From NCBI GenBank assembly GCA_015057715.1, contig SVDS01000001.1, forward strand, positions 1-64,000: a DNA stretch of 64,000 nucleotides, given 5' to 3'. Positions 8,795 to 17,876 of this stretch are shown in pieces. Within the stretch, counting starts at the first letter, position 1. Every line of letters begins with the position of its first letter. The translations under genes were made by a program, and so were the position numbers. The notes under the pieces are model-generated. The model was not told the origin of the DNA. It ran no database searches and saw only the letters and a program-made list of their open reading frames with translations. This stretch comes from Paenibacillaceae bacterium. GTDB taxonomy: Bacteria; Bacillota; Clostridia; Lachnospirales; Lachnospiraceae.

Positions 8795-10785
8795 TTCAGC
8801 CCCTCCTGTATGTAGTCGGGAACAATCAAGGTGTTCGCCAATCCTTCATTTACCAGTATATCAAGAGCAACGTCCCCCTTGCAACCTTTCGCATAATGTA
8901 AAAATAGGTTGGAAAAGAACAGCCGTTCATACTCCGTCTTGTGGACAGCATCAGTTTTGATTGCTTGCTTAAATACTTTAAGGCGCTTCTTAACAAGAGG
9001 TTGTGATCGCCCATCTAATTTGGATGAATGGGTTCCCCATTTAGCAAAACTAAACCCATATGTATCAACAAAACCAGCTATAGTCTGACTTACTGGTATC
9101 TTGAAAAGTTTCAATAAAACTGCTGGATCATTAAAGTTGGTAAGTAATAACTCATCCTCAAATGTACGCCCACCAACTGACTGTGTTGATATGTGAAAAT
9201 TATCAATCGTAAAGCGTTCCTTTAGTTTCTGTATATGTTCAGGCACAGCAGTCTTATACGACTCAAAATTTGCAACTTTACCGTCTGCAAGCCATGCAAA
9301 ATCGCAGTCAGTTATGCACAAAACTCTTTTATTAACAGCATTTCCGTTAAACAGCTCCACAAAATGCTCAAAATGTTTGCCGCCAATTTCAACCACAGCG
9401 ATATGCTCATCCTCGTAAGAGCAACCACACTTCTCCATAAACAAGGGCATTAAAAGCCTCTCAGCAATACCTTCAACCAATATCACTTTATCGGCAAACA
9501 GCATATCTGAACGTGTAACATCAAGAAACTTTGTTAAGTGCTTTTTGGCTTTCTCTTTGTGTTTTTCTAAGCCCTCGCTGTCGGTAAATTGCTCTGAAAG
9601 ACTCTGCTCTTTACAATCAGCACACTGTCCACTCCTATCATAGGCAATCATAAACATATTATCTATGCCCGCTACAGCTGAAATGTTGCTTGAATGCGTA
9701 GTAACAAATATTTGCTGATTCAGATTGTCTTCTTGATCTAACTGACGCAAATATTTGAACAGCTTGTATTGTAGCGCGGGATGTAAATGTGCTTCGGGTT
9801 CTTCAAGAAGTAAAATTCGGAAATCTCTACCCGGACGTATTTCTGTCAGTTTTATCAACATATAAATATTGATCAGGTTATTGTAGCCCAATCCATTATA
9901 ATCAAGCGGAACAGTATAATCAGTCTTGGTATCTCTTACTTCTGTAATATATGAATCTCCTACTGATACATTCGGACGAAGATTTTGAGAAATCGACACG
10001 TTGCCTCGCGACAGCCCAATATCATTGTTTTCGCTCTCAAATAACTTCTCTAGTTTATTCAAGACAGATTGAAGAATGTCTTTCATATCGTTGGCTACAG
10101 AATCCCGCAACTGTGCAATCGCGGTAGCATTTCCCTGATCCTTTGCGAAGGCATCTATTTCACGCTTGGTTTCCTTGTGTACATCATCACTGGTTCGCTC
10201 TGCGCCAATAAAGCGGATATCAAATATTTCGGTAGCATCTTTCTTGTCGGCAGTTGTATTGCTGGCTGCATTGTAATAAGACCACGAATAGCGATGCTCA
10301 AACGATTTTAGAATGGTCATATATTTTCCAAATTCATCATCAGCTATCTTTGCAACTTCCCCTTTATAATCACTAAGTGCCTTTTCATCAAGGGTGCAAA
10401 CAGCTTTGATGGTAGCCGTAATATTGTAATTGGTTGCTCCATTATCTTCCTGTTGAAATTCAGTAAGCTCGTTCATGCCTAGGAATGGTAGCAATCTGAT
10501 AATGCTTTCGTCCTCTGTGTCTTCCTCAGAAATAGTATGGCAAATAGTATATTCAATCGTGATCTGTGGAGCATCCTCACGGTAATTTTTTCCAAACTCA
10601 AGCAGTTCATTTTTATTAAAGTCGTCGGCACAAATAGAAGGCTCACGCAACAATCTCACGGCAGTAAGTAGTCCTGTTTTACCAGAGTTGTTCGCACCAA
10701 TTATGACATTAAGCCCCTTATGGAACTTCATGGTGAAACCCATAAAATTACGATAGTTTTTTATTGTAATCTTTTGTATATACAT
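8776..10785 (-). CDS. gajA: Gabija protein GajA, OLD-family ATPase-TOPRIM nuclease
   Basis: A 669-aa class 2 OLD nuclease. The ATPase half has Walker A GANNSGKT (30-37), an ABC-type signature region GLGYNNLI (298-305), Walker B LLLEEPEAHLHP (325-336) and a switch His in TTHSS (362-366). The C-terminal TOPRIM domain has the metal glutamate in VILVEG (434-439) and the acidic pair in ITDCDFAW (491-498). A Cys pair in QCADCKEQS (about 387-395) may bind a metal. Gabija GajA nicks phage DNA when nucleotide levels fall. It lies downstream of the restriction-modification genes, 73 nt after the HNH gene, and overlaps gajB. Confidence 0.9.
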   Translation of the reverse strand: MYIQKITIKNYRNFMGFTMKFHKGLNVIIGANNSGKTGLLTAVRLLREPSICADDFNKNELLEFGKNYREDAPQITIEYTICHTISEEDTEDESIIRLLPFLGMNELTEFQQEDNGATNYNITATIKAVCTLDEKALSDYKGEVAKIADDEFGKYMTILKSFEHRYSWSYYNAASNTTADKKDATEIFDIRFIGAERTSDDVHKETKREIDAFAKDQGNATAIAQLRDSVANDMKDILQSVLNKLEKLFESENNDIGLSRGNVSISQNLRPNVSVGDSYITEVRDTKTDYTVPLDYNGLGYNNLINIYMLIKLTEIRPGRDFRILLLEEPEAHLHPALQYKLFKYLRQLDQEDNLNQQIFVTTHSSNISAVAGIDNMFMIAYDRSGQCADCKEQSLSEQFTDSEGLEKHKEKAKKHLTKFLDVTRSDMLFADKVILVEGIAERLLMPLFMEKCGCSYEDEHIAVVEIGGKHFEHFVELFNGNAVNKRVLCITDCDFAWLADGKVANFESYKTAVPEHIQKLKERFTIDNFHISTQSVGGRTFEDELLLTNFNDPAVLLKLFKIPVSQTIAGFVDTYGFSFAKWGTHSSKLDGRSQPLVKKRLKVFKQAIKTDAVHKTEYERLFFSNLFLHYAKGCKGDVALDILVNEGLANTLIVPDYIQEGLKWLCLS

Positions 10786-10858
10786 TAGCTACCCTCCGCT
10801 CCGTTTTGTTACTGATGAGTTACTTGCCTATCATCTGCACATTTAGACGCAAAATATA

Positions 10859-12109
10859 TCAAATTCCATTATAGTTATTCCACCGCCAACGAAGGAACTC
10901 CTTGCTTGTAAACTCTGGCAAATAAATTTTCGGCGGTATGGTTGCACCATAATCCATTCTTGCACGGGAAGAAAGTTGAACCTCCCCATCATCATTTATA
11001 CGCAAATGTCCTGAATCAAACAGCAAATGGATGTCCATACGCATGGGAAAACCATTTGCCACTGTGTCCTCACCTTTGTATTTAAACGGCTTAATGTGTG
11101 CCGCCTCAAGTACCTCCGGCATAGTTACATTTGTAATTACACAGCGCCCATAAGCTTCAAGCACATCTCTACGGAAACGTGCCTGATTGGGCCGCGCACG
11201 TTGAATTGCAACACGCTTACGCTCAATGTCCGCGGCTACATTATCAACACGAATCCGCTCAACCGCTTGTTGCAGCGATTCATCCGTAGGTTGCTCAGCA
11301 AGTATAGTATCTATTTCAGAGTCAATTTCATTATTGTATAAATACTGCTCGTCTACTCGCGTGTTCTGCTCCTTGCGAATGATGTAGCCATAGTTCGATA
11401 AAAATAGCAGGTATTCGCGGGCAATGCGTAAATCATTCGCTCCTGGAATACAGTTGGGCCATCCTATAAGCGTTATCTGCCCGGCTCTAAACCAAAGAAT
11501 GAAATTAACGTAGTCTACAAGTTCTGCTTTATTTCCGGAGAGCGGAATAATAATCCGTGTAAGTTCTTCAGTTGTTATATACCCCTGTCCGCGCCCCTGT
11601 AATTCGCGTAAGATAGACAGCAACAACCGTAGTGGGTAGATTACAATCCCATTGTCAACCCACCTGCGGCATTCATCCGTGCTTTGAATTTGCAGGTTCG
11701 GCAACTTAAAAGTCTGAACCGTTATTGCTGCAAACTCGGTCTGCGAAACATCACGGTCTGCAACACGCCGACCAAAATCAGTGAGCCGGATTCTGCCTGA
11801 ATGATCGCCATCTGCTAACAATCCTACTGCTCGCCAATATTGCCCTGAGTTGCGGATCAGATTACGTTCACCAGTACGTCTTGCAAGGTCAACACCAATG
11901 GAGTCCTTTATGTCGTCAGATAACTCTTTAAGCTCGTTGGCAAATGCCTCCGAGCTATATTTTACACCTTTCGGCTCTAATTTCCGCATACGAAAGAGGA
12001 CACCTAATAGGACAACAGGGTCATTCAATCCCTCTGTACACTGCAAACTTGCCCACTTCCACTTAAAGTCAGGAAACGGAATTTGAGGTACAAAATTTTG
12101 TGCAAGCAT
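10859..12109 (-). CDS. HNH restriction endonuclease
   Basis: A 416-aa protein starting 3 nt after the methyltransferase stop, behind AAGGAGG. The C-terminal 100 residues carry an HNH domain: CVITNV, EAAHIKPF and DIHLLFDSGHLRI supply the His, Asn/Asp and His expected of the beta-beta-alpha metal finger. The N-terminal 300 residues look like a helical DNA-recognition region. Position immediately after two cytosine-C5 methyltransferases in one operon makes it the nuclease of a type II-like restriction-modification system. The recognition sequence cannot be read from the protein. Confidence 0.85.
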   Translation of the reverse strand: MLAQNFVPQIPFPDFKWKWASLQCTEGLNDPVVLLGVLFRMRKLEPKGVKYSSEAFANELKELSDDIKDSIGVDLARRTGERNLIRNSGQYWRAVGLLADGDHSGRIRLTDFGRRVADRDVSQTEFAAITVQTFKLPNLQIQSTDECRRWVDNGIVIYPLRLLLSILRELQGRGQGYITTEELTRIIIPLSGNKAELVDYVNFILWFRAGQITLIGWPNCIPGANDLRIAREYLLFLSNYGYIIRKEQNTRVDEQYLYNNEIDSEIDTILAEQPTDESLQQAVERIRVDNVAADIERKRVAIQRARPNQARFRRDVLEAYGRCVITNVTMPEVLEAAHIKPFKYKGEDTVANGFPMRMDIHLLFDSGHLRINDDGEVQLSSRARMDYGATIPPKIYLPEFTSKEFLRWRWNNYNGI

Positions 12110-12112
12110 AGG

Positions 12113-13039
12113 CTAATCCTCCTTATAGTTGTTAAACTGCTTCGCTACCGCACAAGCAAGCAGTGGAGGAACAGCATTACCTATCTGTCGGTAAACAGAT
12201 GAGCGTGTTCCCGAAAATACATAGTCTAAAGGAAAACTCTGCACTGTAGCAAGTTCACGGCAGGACATTCGCCGTTGATTATTGGGATGATGAAGCACAA
12301 CAACACCCCCCTTATCATCGCCTCGCGCTGTAACAGTCGGCGCAGGCTTTTCAGGGACTATCATGCGATGCCCAATGTAACCGTTAAATCGTAACTTATA
12401 CTTTGAATACTCATGGTTCGGAATATCATTTGCTTCATCGGGATCCGGCAAAGATGATAATGCCTCACCAACACCTATCCACTTGGCGAGTCCATCCGAG
12501 CCGTCTGAATTATACATCGGCGTAGGATACTCAAACTCATAACTTAAATCGTTGCGAACGCCAATGATGAATACCCTTTGCCTAAGCTGCGGTACACCAT
12601 AATCAGCGGCATTCAAAACTTTTGCCTGTACCTTGTATCCCATGCCTCTAAAATCATCAAGTATCATTTTCAACACTTGACCTTTTGCTAGGCTCATAAT
12701 ACCCTTGACATTTTCAGCAACGAAAAATTTCGGCTGTTTTGCGTTAATAATACGCATTAACTGCTTATAAAGTTGATTACGTTCATCATTGATATTTCGC
12801 TTTGTATTTGCAACAGAAAAGCCTTGGCAGGGGAATCCGCCAATGATAATGTCGCAGTCCGGCACATCGCTCGCTTCAACTGTAAAAACATCTTTGCAAA
12901 CAATGTGGTTGCCCAAATTGGCTTTATATGTATCCACTGCATCGCCATACAAATCGTTAGCCCAAATGATATCATGCCCTGCCATTTTGAAACCGAGGTC
13001 AAGCCCTCCAGCTCCACTGAATAACGATACAACTTTCAT
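12113..13039 (-). CDS. DNA (cytosine-5) methyltransferase, second of pair
   Basis: A 308-aa C5 cytosine methyltransferase. Motif I is SLFSGAGGLDLG (5-16), motif IV GGFPCQGFS with catalytic Cys 71, motif VI AENV, motif VIII QLRQRVF and motif X IGNAVP. The target-recognition region between motifs VIII and X is short. Its ATG overlaps the stop of the preceding methyltransferase by 4 nt (ATGA, 13036-13039), so both are translated together. It is a clear paralogue of its neighbour but differs in the target region. Paired C5 enzymes usually each protect one strand of an asymmetric site. Confidence 0.92.
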   Translation of the reverse strand: MKVVSLFSGAGGLDLGFKMAGHDIIWANDLYGDAVDTYKANLGNHIVCKDVFTVEASDVPDCDIIIGGFPCQGFSVANTKRNINDERNQLYKQLMRIINAKQPKFFVAENVKGIMSLAKGQVLKMILDDFRGMGYKVQAKVLNAADYGVPQLRQRVFIIGVRNDLSYEFEYPTPMYNSDGSDGLAKWIGVGEALSSLPDPDEANDIPNHEYSKYKLRFNGYIGHRMIVPEKPAPTVTARGDDKGGVVVLHHPNNQRRMSCRELATVQSFPLDYVFSGTRSSVYRQIGNAVPPLLACAVAKQFNNYKED

Positions 13040-13968
13040 AACACACTTCGCTCCAATCTAATCAATTCCTGTCCGAGCAATTTTGCAAATCGGACGGGCA
13101 CGGCATTACCAATTTGCCGATAGCAAGAGTTCATCTGACCGATAAACTCAAAATCTTCGGGGAAAGTCTGAATAGTGGCACTTTCCCGTATGGTCAAACG
13201 CCGCTTCCCGTTGTAATGGGGTATTGCACATACCCCCCCCTTGCCGTTGCCACGAGCAAGTATAGTTGGCGAAGGTTTATCGGGATCAGTTATGCGATGC
13301 CCAGTAAAATTGCGATATTCAACCTTATACGATGAGCAGATATGGTTAAGTAAATCGCTAGGTTTGTCCGGGTCGGGGTAATGGTCAAGCACAGATTTTA
13401 TCGAGACCCACGGTGATGGGTTTCCGTTTTTCCCATTAGTCTTTCCTGGAAAATCAAAGAGCATAGACTCCCCTAAATCTTTGTGCTGTCCAATAATAAA
13501 AACACGCTGTCGTGTCTGCGGCACTCCGTAATCAGCCATGTTCACAAGCGTTACTGTTACAACATACCCTGCGCTCTCAAAGTCGGCGACAATTTGTTTA
13601 ATTGCATCTCCCTTACCAAGGCTAAGAATACCTCGAACATTTTCCGCAATAAAGAATCTCGGCTGTTTTTCTTTTACCGCACCCAAAAAGAACTTGTATA
13701 ATTGATTGCGTTCATCCCCTACGGTTCTCAGCAAATTCGCCTGTGAGAATCCCTGACAGGGAAAACCTCCAACGATAACATCACTCTGGGGGATGTCCGC
13801 TATATTTATATCTTTTATATCTGCACAAACTATATGACCGCCAATGTTTTTAGCATACGTAGCGGCAGCATCTTTATCAATATCATTTGCCCAAATAATC
13901 TTATTTCCGGCTTGCATTAAGCCTAAGTCCAGTCCACCCGCTCCACTGAACAAAGAAACAATTTTCAT
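13036..13968 (-). CDS. DNA (cytosine-5) methyltransferase, first of pair
   Basis: A 310-aa C5 cytosine methyltransferase. I placed the start at ATG 13968, which follows GGAGGTACAATT and opens with the canonical MKIVSLFSGAGGLDLG; upstream in-frame codons lie over the regulator gene and look non-coding. Motif IV GGFPCQGFS (Cys 71), motif VI AENVRGI, motif VIII QTRQRVF and motif X IGNAVP are intact. It follows the controller gene by 16 nt and overlaps the second methyltransferase. It should transfer a methyl group from S-adenosylmethionine to C5 of cytosine in the system's target. Confidence 0.92.
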   Translation of the reverse strand: MKIVSLFSGAGGLDLGLMQAGNKIIWANDIDKDAAATYAKNIGGHIVCADIKDINIADIPQSDVIVGGFPCQGFSQANLLRTVGDERNQLYKFFLGAVKEKQPRFFIAENVRGILSLGKGDAIKQIVADFESAGYVVTVTLVNMADYGVPQTRQRVFIIGQHKDLGESMLFDFPGKTNGKNGNPSPWVSIKSVLDHYPDPDKPSDLLNHICSSYKVEYRNFTGHRITDPDKPSPTILARGNGKGGVCAIPHYNGKRRLTIRESATIQTFPEDFEFIGQMNSCYRQIGNAVPVRFAKLLGQELIRLERSVL

Positions 13969-13984
13969 AATTGTACCTCCTGTT

Positions 13985-14212
13985 CTAACGCAAGTGTTCT
14001 TCACTTGAATTATCATTTTCAATTTCCATAATATCGCTTGTGTCACAATTAAGAGCTGCACAAACTTTGACCAACACTTCAGTCTGCAAGTTCTCACCTT
14101 TCGACAGCTTTGCAATCGAGGTAGTGCTTATCCCTGCGAGTCTTTGCAAATCACCTTTATTCATGTTACGATCAATAAGCAAATGCCATAATTTTTTATA
14201 GCTTATCTTCAT
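13985..14212 (-). CDS. XRE-type HTH regulator, likely R-M controller
   Basis: A 75-aa protein from ATG 14212, with GGAGG 8 nt upstream (14221-14225). An HTH_XRE fold covers most of it: KGDLQRLAGISTTSIAKLSKG is the helix-turn-helix. It is the first gene of the operon with two methyltransferases and an HNH nuclease, the position and size of a restriction-modification controller (C) protein, which times nuclease expression after methylase expression. The promoter at 14241-14269 is the likely target. A general Cro/CI-like repressor remains possible. Confidence 0.85.
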   Translation of the reverse strand: MKISYKKLWHLLIDRNMNKGDLQRLAGISTTSIAKLSKGENLQTEVLVKVCAALNCDTSDIMEIENDNSSEEHLR

Positions 14213-14240
14213 TAAATGCACCTCCAAGAACATCCTAATT

Positions 14241-14269
14241 ATTATAGCGCTACTCTCACCAACCGTCAA
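14241..14269 (-). promoter_or_regulatory. Promoter of the restriction-modification operon
   Basis: On the minus strand TTGACG (14264-14269) and a perfect TATAAT (14241-14246) are separated by exactly 17 nt. Transcription would begin near 14234, giving a 20-nt leader before the controller gene at 14212. GAGAG and GCGC repeats in and around the spacer could be controller-protein sites. Confidence 0.75.
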
Positions 14270-14335
14270 GAAAATATGCGAGAGCTCAAATAATTTCTGT
14301 AATATTTAATATTATAACAATGTTTTCACTTAATG

Positions 14336-14350
14336 TTTTCTATGCGTAAG
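14336..14350. repeat. 15-bp direct repeat flanking the IS, left copy
   Basis: GTTTTCTATGCGTAA here is repeated exactly at 16078-16092, immediately outside the two imperfect inverted ends of the IS. This is the arrangement of a target-site duplication, though 15 bp is long for an IS30-family element. Confidence 0.75.
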
Positions 14351-14357
14351 TTAATAG

Positions 14358-14442
14358 TAACACGAGATGCCACTTTGTAATATGAGATGCAATGTTTGTA
14401 AACGACAACTGAATATTTGTAAACGAGATGCTACTTTTGTAA
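14358..14442 (+). repeat. Subterminal repeats of the IS, about 20-bp period
   Basis: TTTGTAA occurs at 14375, 14396, 14416 and 14436 (steps of 21, 20 and 20 bp). GAGATGC occurs at 14365, 14385 and 14425, with a degenerate copy at 14404. A further TTTGTAA followed by AGATGC lies near the right end (15980). Phasing at about two helical turns suggests binding sites for the transposase. Confidence 0.6.
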
Positions 14443-14594
14443 CCCAAATGCAGTTTGATTTTCAACTTTTATTGGAGTATTATAATAATTACAGGCATGC
14501 CAAAGGGAGGTCGACTCCCTCTCGATTTTTTTGTAATCGGAGAATCCACCCTTTATTCCTTAGACAGATAAATGGTTGGCGGCATGCAAATTTA

Positions 14595-15894
14595 TTATTT
14601 TTTGAGAAGAGCAGGTTTTAACATGATGTCACTGGCTGTAACCGGTTCACATCCAAGTTTATGTAAAACTTCTTCTCCGTGATAAAAGCTGAATGTTTCG
14701 TAGGGACTGCGATTATTCAGCTTTTTTCTTTTGTAAGAATTAATATGATTCATCATTAAGCTGATATCTTCCTGCGTTAGGTTATTAAAGCTGGTGCCTT
14801 TTGGAAGCACCCTTCGAACTAATTCATGATTTACTTCAATCGCACCTTTTTGATAGGGACTTCCAGCATCACAGTAAAAGATTCTGGTCCGAAGTCCTGT
14901 GAATTTCACGGATCCGTATTCAATTGCTTTCGGGTTAGAAAATTCACTCCCATTATCTGTCAGAATAACAGGAAACAGTTTTTTGAATAAATCATCACCT
15001 AAAGAATCGTAAAGCATTTCAAACACATCAGTTACAGACTTTGAGGTGTTAGCATCCCTTAGGAACGCAAGCATGAGGCTGCATTCAACAAAATGAATGG
15101 TCAGAAGGCATTTACCTCCTTTGGTACCAATGACAGAATCCATCTGAACAACTGCAGTATCGGGATTCTTATCCATGAAAGCGCCAAACGATTCATAATT
15201 ACGTCCTATCCGGCAGCCCTTATCAACTTTAAATTCAGGCTTTTTGTATCGCTCCCGGAACTTTACTTTCCTTGGGAGATCAATGTTTCTAACATCAAAC
15301 AGGCATGCATCAATGTAATTGTAAATGGTCTTTTCGCTGCACATTAGCTCATCCTGATGATTAATATATATCTGGTTAACAGACTGCCCCTTTTGAACCA
15401 GAGGTGAAATAATCTTATTGAGTCTGGTTATTTCATCCTCAGATACACACAAGCCGCTTCGTGACTGTGAGATAGCTTCATGAGCTTTAATATGGGCATG
15501 TTCAGCATCATAAATATTCTTTAATAGTGTACATTTACCAATCGTTTCACAGCCGTTACAAATGTAAGGAACTCTGAATCTGGCAGTACAGATTTCCTCT
15601 ACAAACTCAGTACAGTTACCATTGCATGAGGTGCAAAGTTTGCAATAGATATCAGATTTTCTGGAGCATTCTCTGCCACAAACTTTTTTTTATACGGCAG
15701 TTGAAACGATTCTTACAAGCATTAAAAGGAAATCCAGGATATCCTGTGGCAATTTCGGAACTATACTTTCGGACTTCTCTTGAAATGGTAGTTGGATTTT
15801 TATCCAACCTGCGACTGATTTCTTTAAAGGAAAGACTATCTTTCAGAAACTTCTGTAGGTCAAGTCTTTCTTCATAGGTAAAAAATTTAGACAT
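14595..15894 (-). pseudogene. IS30-family transposase, frameshifted at an A8 run
   Basis: Translation begins at ATG 15894 behind AAAGGAGG. The first 80 codons (to 15652) encode the HTH part (FKEISRRLDKNPTTISREV). At A8 (minus strand; plus 15684-15691) the frame breaks. Removing one A joins it to a continuous frame that runs to 14595. That frame holds a Cys-rich linker (VCGREC, CETIGKC) and a DDE integrase core with MDSVIG, LTDNGSEF and a C-terminal Glu in GAIEVNHEL. All catalytic residues are present, so the only visible lesion is the homopolymer. It may be a true frameshift mutation or transcriptional slippage that restores the enzyme in some transcripts. Confidence 0.8.
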
Positions 15895-16077
15895 ATATCC
15901 TCCTTTCTGCCGCCAACTTATATAGGATATATGAATCTGAAATTTAGGGAAACAAAAAAGACTGGCATCAACCAATCTTTTTGTAAGCCAAGATGCAACC
16001 ACTTGGTATAGATATTAAATTTAAGAATTGACACTCAATCTGGATTCGAAAGGGTTGCATTTCGATTTACAATTGAG

Positions 16078-16092
16078 GTTTTCTATGCGTAA
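16078..16092. repeat. 15-bp direct repeat flanking the IS, right copy
   Basis: Exact second copy of GTTTTCTATGCGTAA (14336-14350), adjoining the right inverted end of the IS at 16077. Confidence 0.75.
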
Positions 16093-16198
16093 TCTTTCAT
16101 CAATCTTTCATCAAACAAAACATCAAACAAAATACTGCCAATAATAAAACCCTCCGATTGTTGTCTGAAGATTTTATTATTATCAGTATTTATATCTC

Positions 16199-16231
16199 TG
16201 GCAGGAACCGTCGTCCGTTAAGCTCCTGCCA
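16199..16231 (-). terminator. Hairpin after the recombinase operon
   Basis: TGGCAGGA (16199-16206) pairs with TCCTGCCA (16224-16231), 5 nt past the last recombinase stop. It lacks a good T-run. A second AT-rich dyad (16141-16149 with 16172-16180) follows. A recombination site could also lie in this stretch (16093-16235), where I see no gene. Confidence 0.4.
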
Positions 16232-16235
16232 CTAT

Positions 16236-17876
16236 TTAATCGTCGCATAGGACATCCTGCCGGATGACGATGCCCGATTGGAACTGTATTTCTATTTTGC
16301 TCCCATTGAGAACTCTGATCGATTGAAGCAGTCTGCGGACAAGGTCATCATCAAATTCCCGCTTTAGGTAGTTGACCTTTTTCATGTAGCCGTCAATATC
16401 CTGCAATCGCAGCTCATAAATTTCCGCCAAATGCCGTTCCTTAAGCTCCTTAGTTTTTAACTTCTTCAATTCTTTAATTTTATCAGCAATGATACGGTAT
16501 TCCTTATCAAACGCATCGTCTGCACATTCGGTTTTAGCACTGTCTTCAATGAGTCTCATCATTTCCTGTTGAAGTTGTTCAATTTGTTCATCATACTGTG
16601 TAGGCTCAGCCTGGGCAGAGTAGTTCCCTATAATGCGGATAACATTTTCTCGAAATGCCTGAACAAATTCTCCCTGATCCTCCACTACATTGTTAATTGC
16701 TGTCATAATAGCTTCGTGAAGACTATCCTCTTTCAATGTAGGAGAATATTTGCACCTCTTGGAACCATGCTTAAGGCGATTGTCACAGCGCCACACAGCC
16801 TTTTTTATACCATACTTTGTCCATACCTGCCTGCGGTAGGGCTGACCGCATTCTGCACATACCATGATGTCCGACAGTATATATTTGGCACTGTACTTTC
16901 CCTTGATTGGAGAATCCTTTTTCCTTGCAGCCGGCCGGTAGATGGCGGTTCTGCGAGCCTTTTCTTCCTGCACACGGTTGAACAGCTCCTTGGGTATAAT
17001 TGCTTCGTGGTTATCCTCTATGTAGTATTTTGGCACGATTCCCTTATTCATCACCTTTTTCTTAGTCAGGAAATCTACCGTATAGGTTTTCTGCATCAGG
17101 GCATCTCCCATGTACTTCTCGTTAGAAAGCATTTTGTCAATAACGGTTGCATGCCACTCTGTATTTCCTGTGACAGTAAGTATGCCGTCCGCCTCCAACA
17201 TCCGCTTGATTCCATAGCTGCTGTTACCCTCTAAAAAAAGGCGGAATATCCGGCGCACCAGCTCCGCTTCCTCCGGAACAATGACCAGATTTCCTTCCTT
17301 ATCCTTTGTATAACCTAAAAACTTACTGTGATTTACTATCACCTTGCCGTTTTCAAATTTGCGGACAATTCCCCAATGGCAGTTCTCACTGATATTCCGG
17401 CTTTCCTCCTGTGCCTGACTGCTTAAGATTGTAATTAGCAGTTCGCCGCTCCCCTCTAGTGTATTGATGCCTTCTTTTTCAAAAAACACTGCGATATTTC
17501 TTTCCTTGAGCTTTCGAATATTCATCAATGAGTCCACCGTATTTCTGGCAAACCTGCTAATGGATTTGGTGATGACCATGTCTATTTTTCCTGCCAAACA
17601 GTCATCGATCATGGCTTGAAAATTGCTTCGCTTCTTAGTTGAGGTTGCACTTTTCCCATCATCCGCATAGATACCCGCCAGCTTCCAGTTAAGATTACTT
17701 TTAATCTTTTCTGTGTAGTAATTCACCTGCGCTTCATAGCTGGTTTCCTGCTGCTCCTGCAGGGTGCTGACGCGACAGTAGGCTGCTACCCGCAAAGCCT
17801 TCGTCTGCTGTCTGACCGATCTGTCATAGGCCAGAGTCGCTGGAATAACGGAAATATTCTTCTTTACTGCTTGCAT
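16236..17876 (-). CDS. Large serine recombinase, last of three
   Basis: A 546-aa large serine recombinase. The N-terminal resolvase domain has the nucleophile in AAYCRVSTLQEQ (about residues 30-41), then the Arg-containing SISRFARNTVDSL segment. A recombinase domain and a zinc ribbon (MVCAECGQPYRR, CDNR, about 350-385) follow, then a coiled coil (about 410-490). Start ATG 17876 has GAAAGGAG upstream and overlaps the preceding gene by 13 nt. Such enzymes integrate and excise elements at att sites through a covalent phosphoserine intermediate. It shares the operon with two relatives, so it probably acts with them on the element that carries the defence island. Confidence 0.9.
   Translation of the reverse strand: MQAVKKNISVIPATLAYDRSVRQQTKALRVAAYCRVSTLQEQQETSYEAQVNYYTEKIKSNLNWKLAGIYADDGKSATSTKKRSNFQAMIDDCLAGKIDMVITKSISRFARNTVDSLMNIRKLKERNIAVFFEKEGINTLEGSGELLITILSSQAQEESRNISENCHWGIVRKFENGKVIVNHSKFLGYTKDKEGNLVIVPEEAELVRRIFRLFLEGNSSYGIKRMLEADGILTVTGNTEWHATVIDKMLSNEKYMGDALMQKTYTVDFLTKKKVMNKGIVPKYYIEDNHEAIIPKELFNRVQEEKARRTAIYRPAARKKDSPIKGKYSAKYILSDIMVCAECGQPYRRQVWTKYGIKKAVWRCDNRLKHGSKRCKYSPTLKEDSLHEAIMTAINNVVEDQGEFVQAFRENVIRIIGNYSAQAEPTQYDEQIEQLQQEMMRLIEDSAKTECADDAFDKEYRIIADKIKELKKLKTKELKERHLAEIYELRLQDIDGYMKKVNYLKREFDDDLVRRLLQSIRVLNGSKIEIQFQSGIVIRQDVLCDD

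Larger units (their letters stand above)
14351..16077. mobile_element. IS30-family insertion sequence, 1,727 bp
   Basis: The element is bounded by 15-bp direct repeats. Its ends are imperfect inverted repeats: about 18 of the first 26 bases at 14351 match the reverse complement of the bases ending at 16077 (shared blocks AAT.GTAA, CGA.ATGC). It carries one interrupted IS30-type transposase on the minus strand, and its left end has four helically phased TTTGTAA motifs. It lies between the restriction-modification promoter and the recombinase operon and separates them. Confidence 0.85.

Noticed and set aside
14358..14442. Phased repeats considered as a CRISPR array
   Set aside because: Units are about 20 bp, degenerate and without spacers; they fit the end of the insertion sequence.
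16093..16235. Attachment site of the serine-recombinase element
   Set aside because: The position is right, but no matching core could be found on the other side, and the element's left end is outside the window.
16569..17234. 221-codon open frame on the plus strand
   Set aside because: It lies wholly opposite the recombinase gene, has Cys/Leu/Phe-rich antisense composition and no ribosome site.
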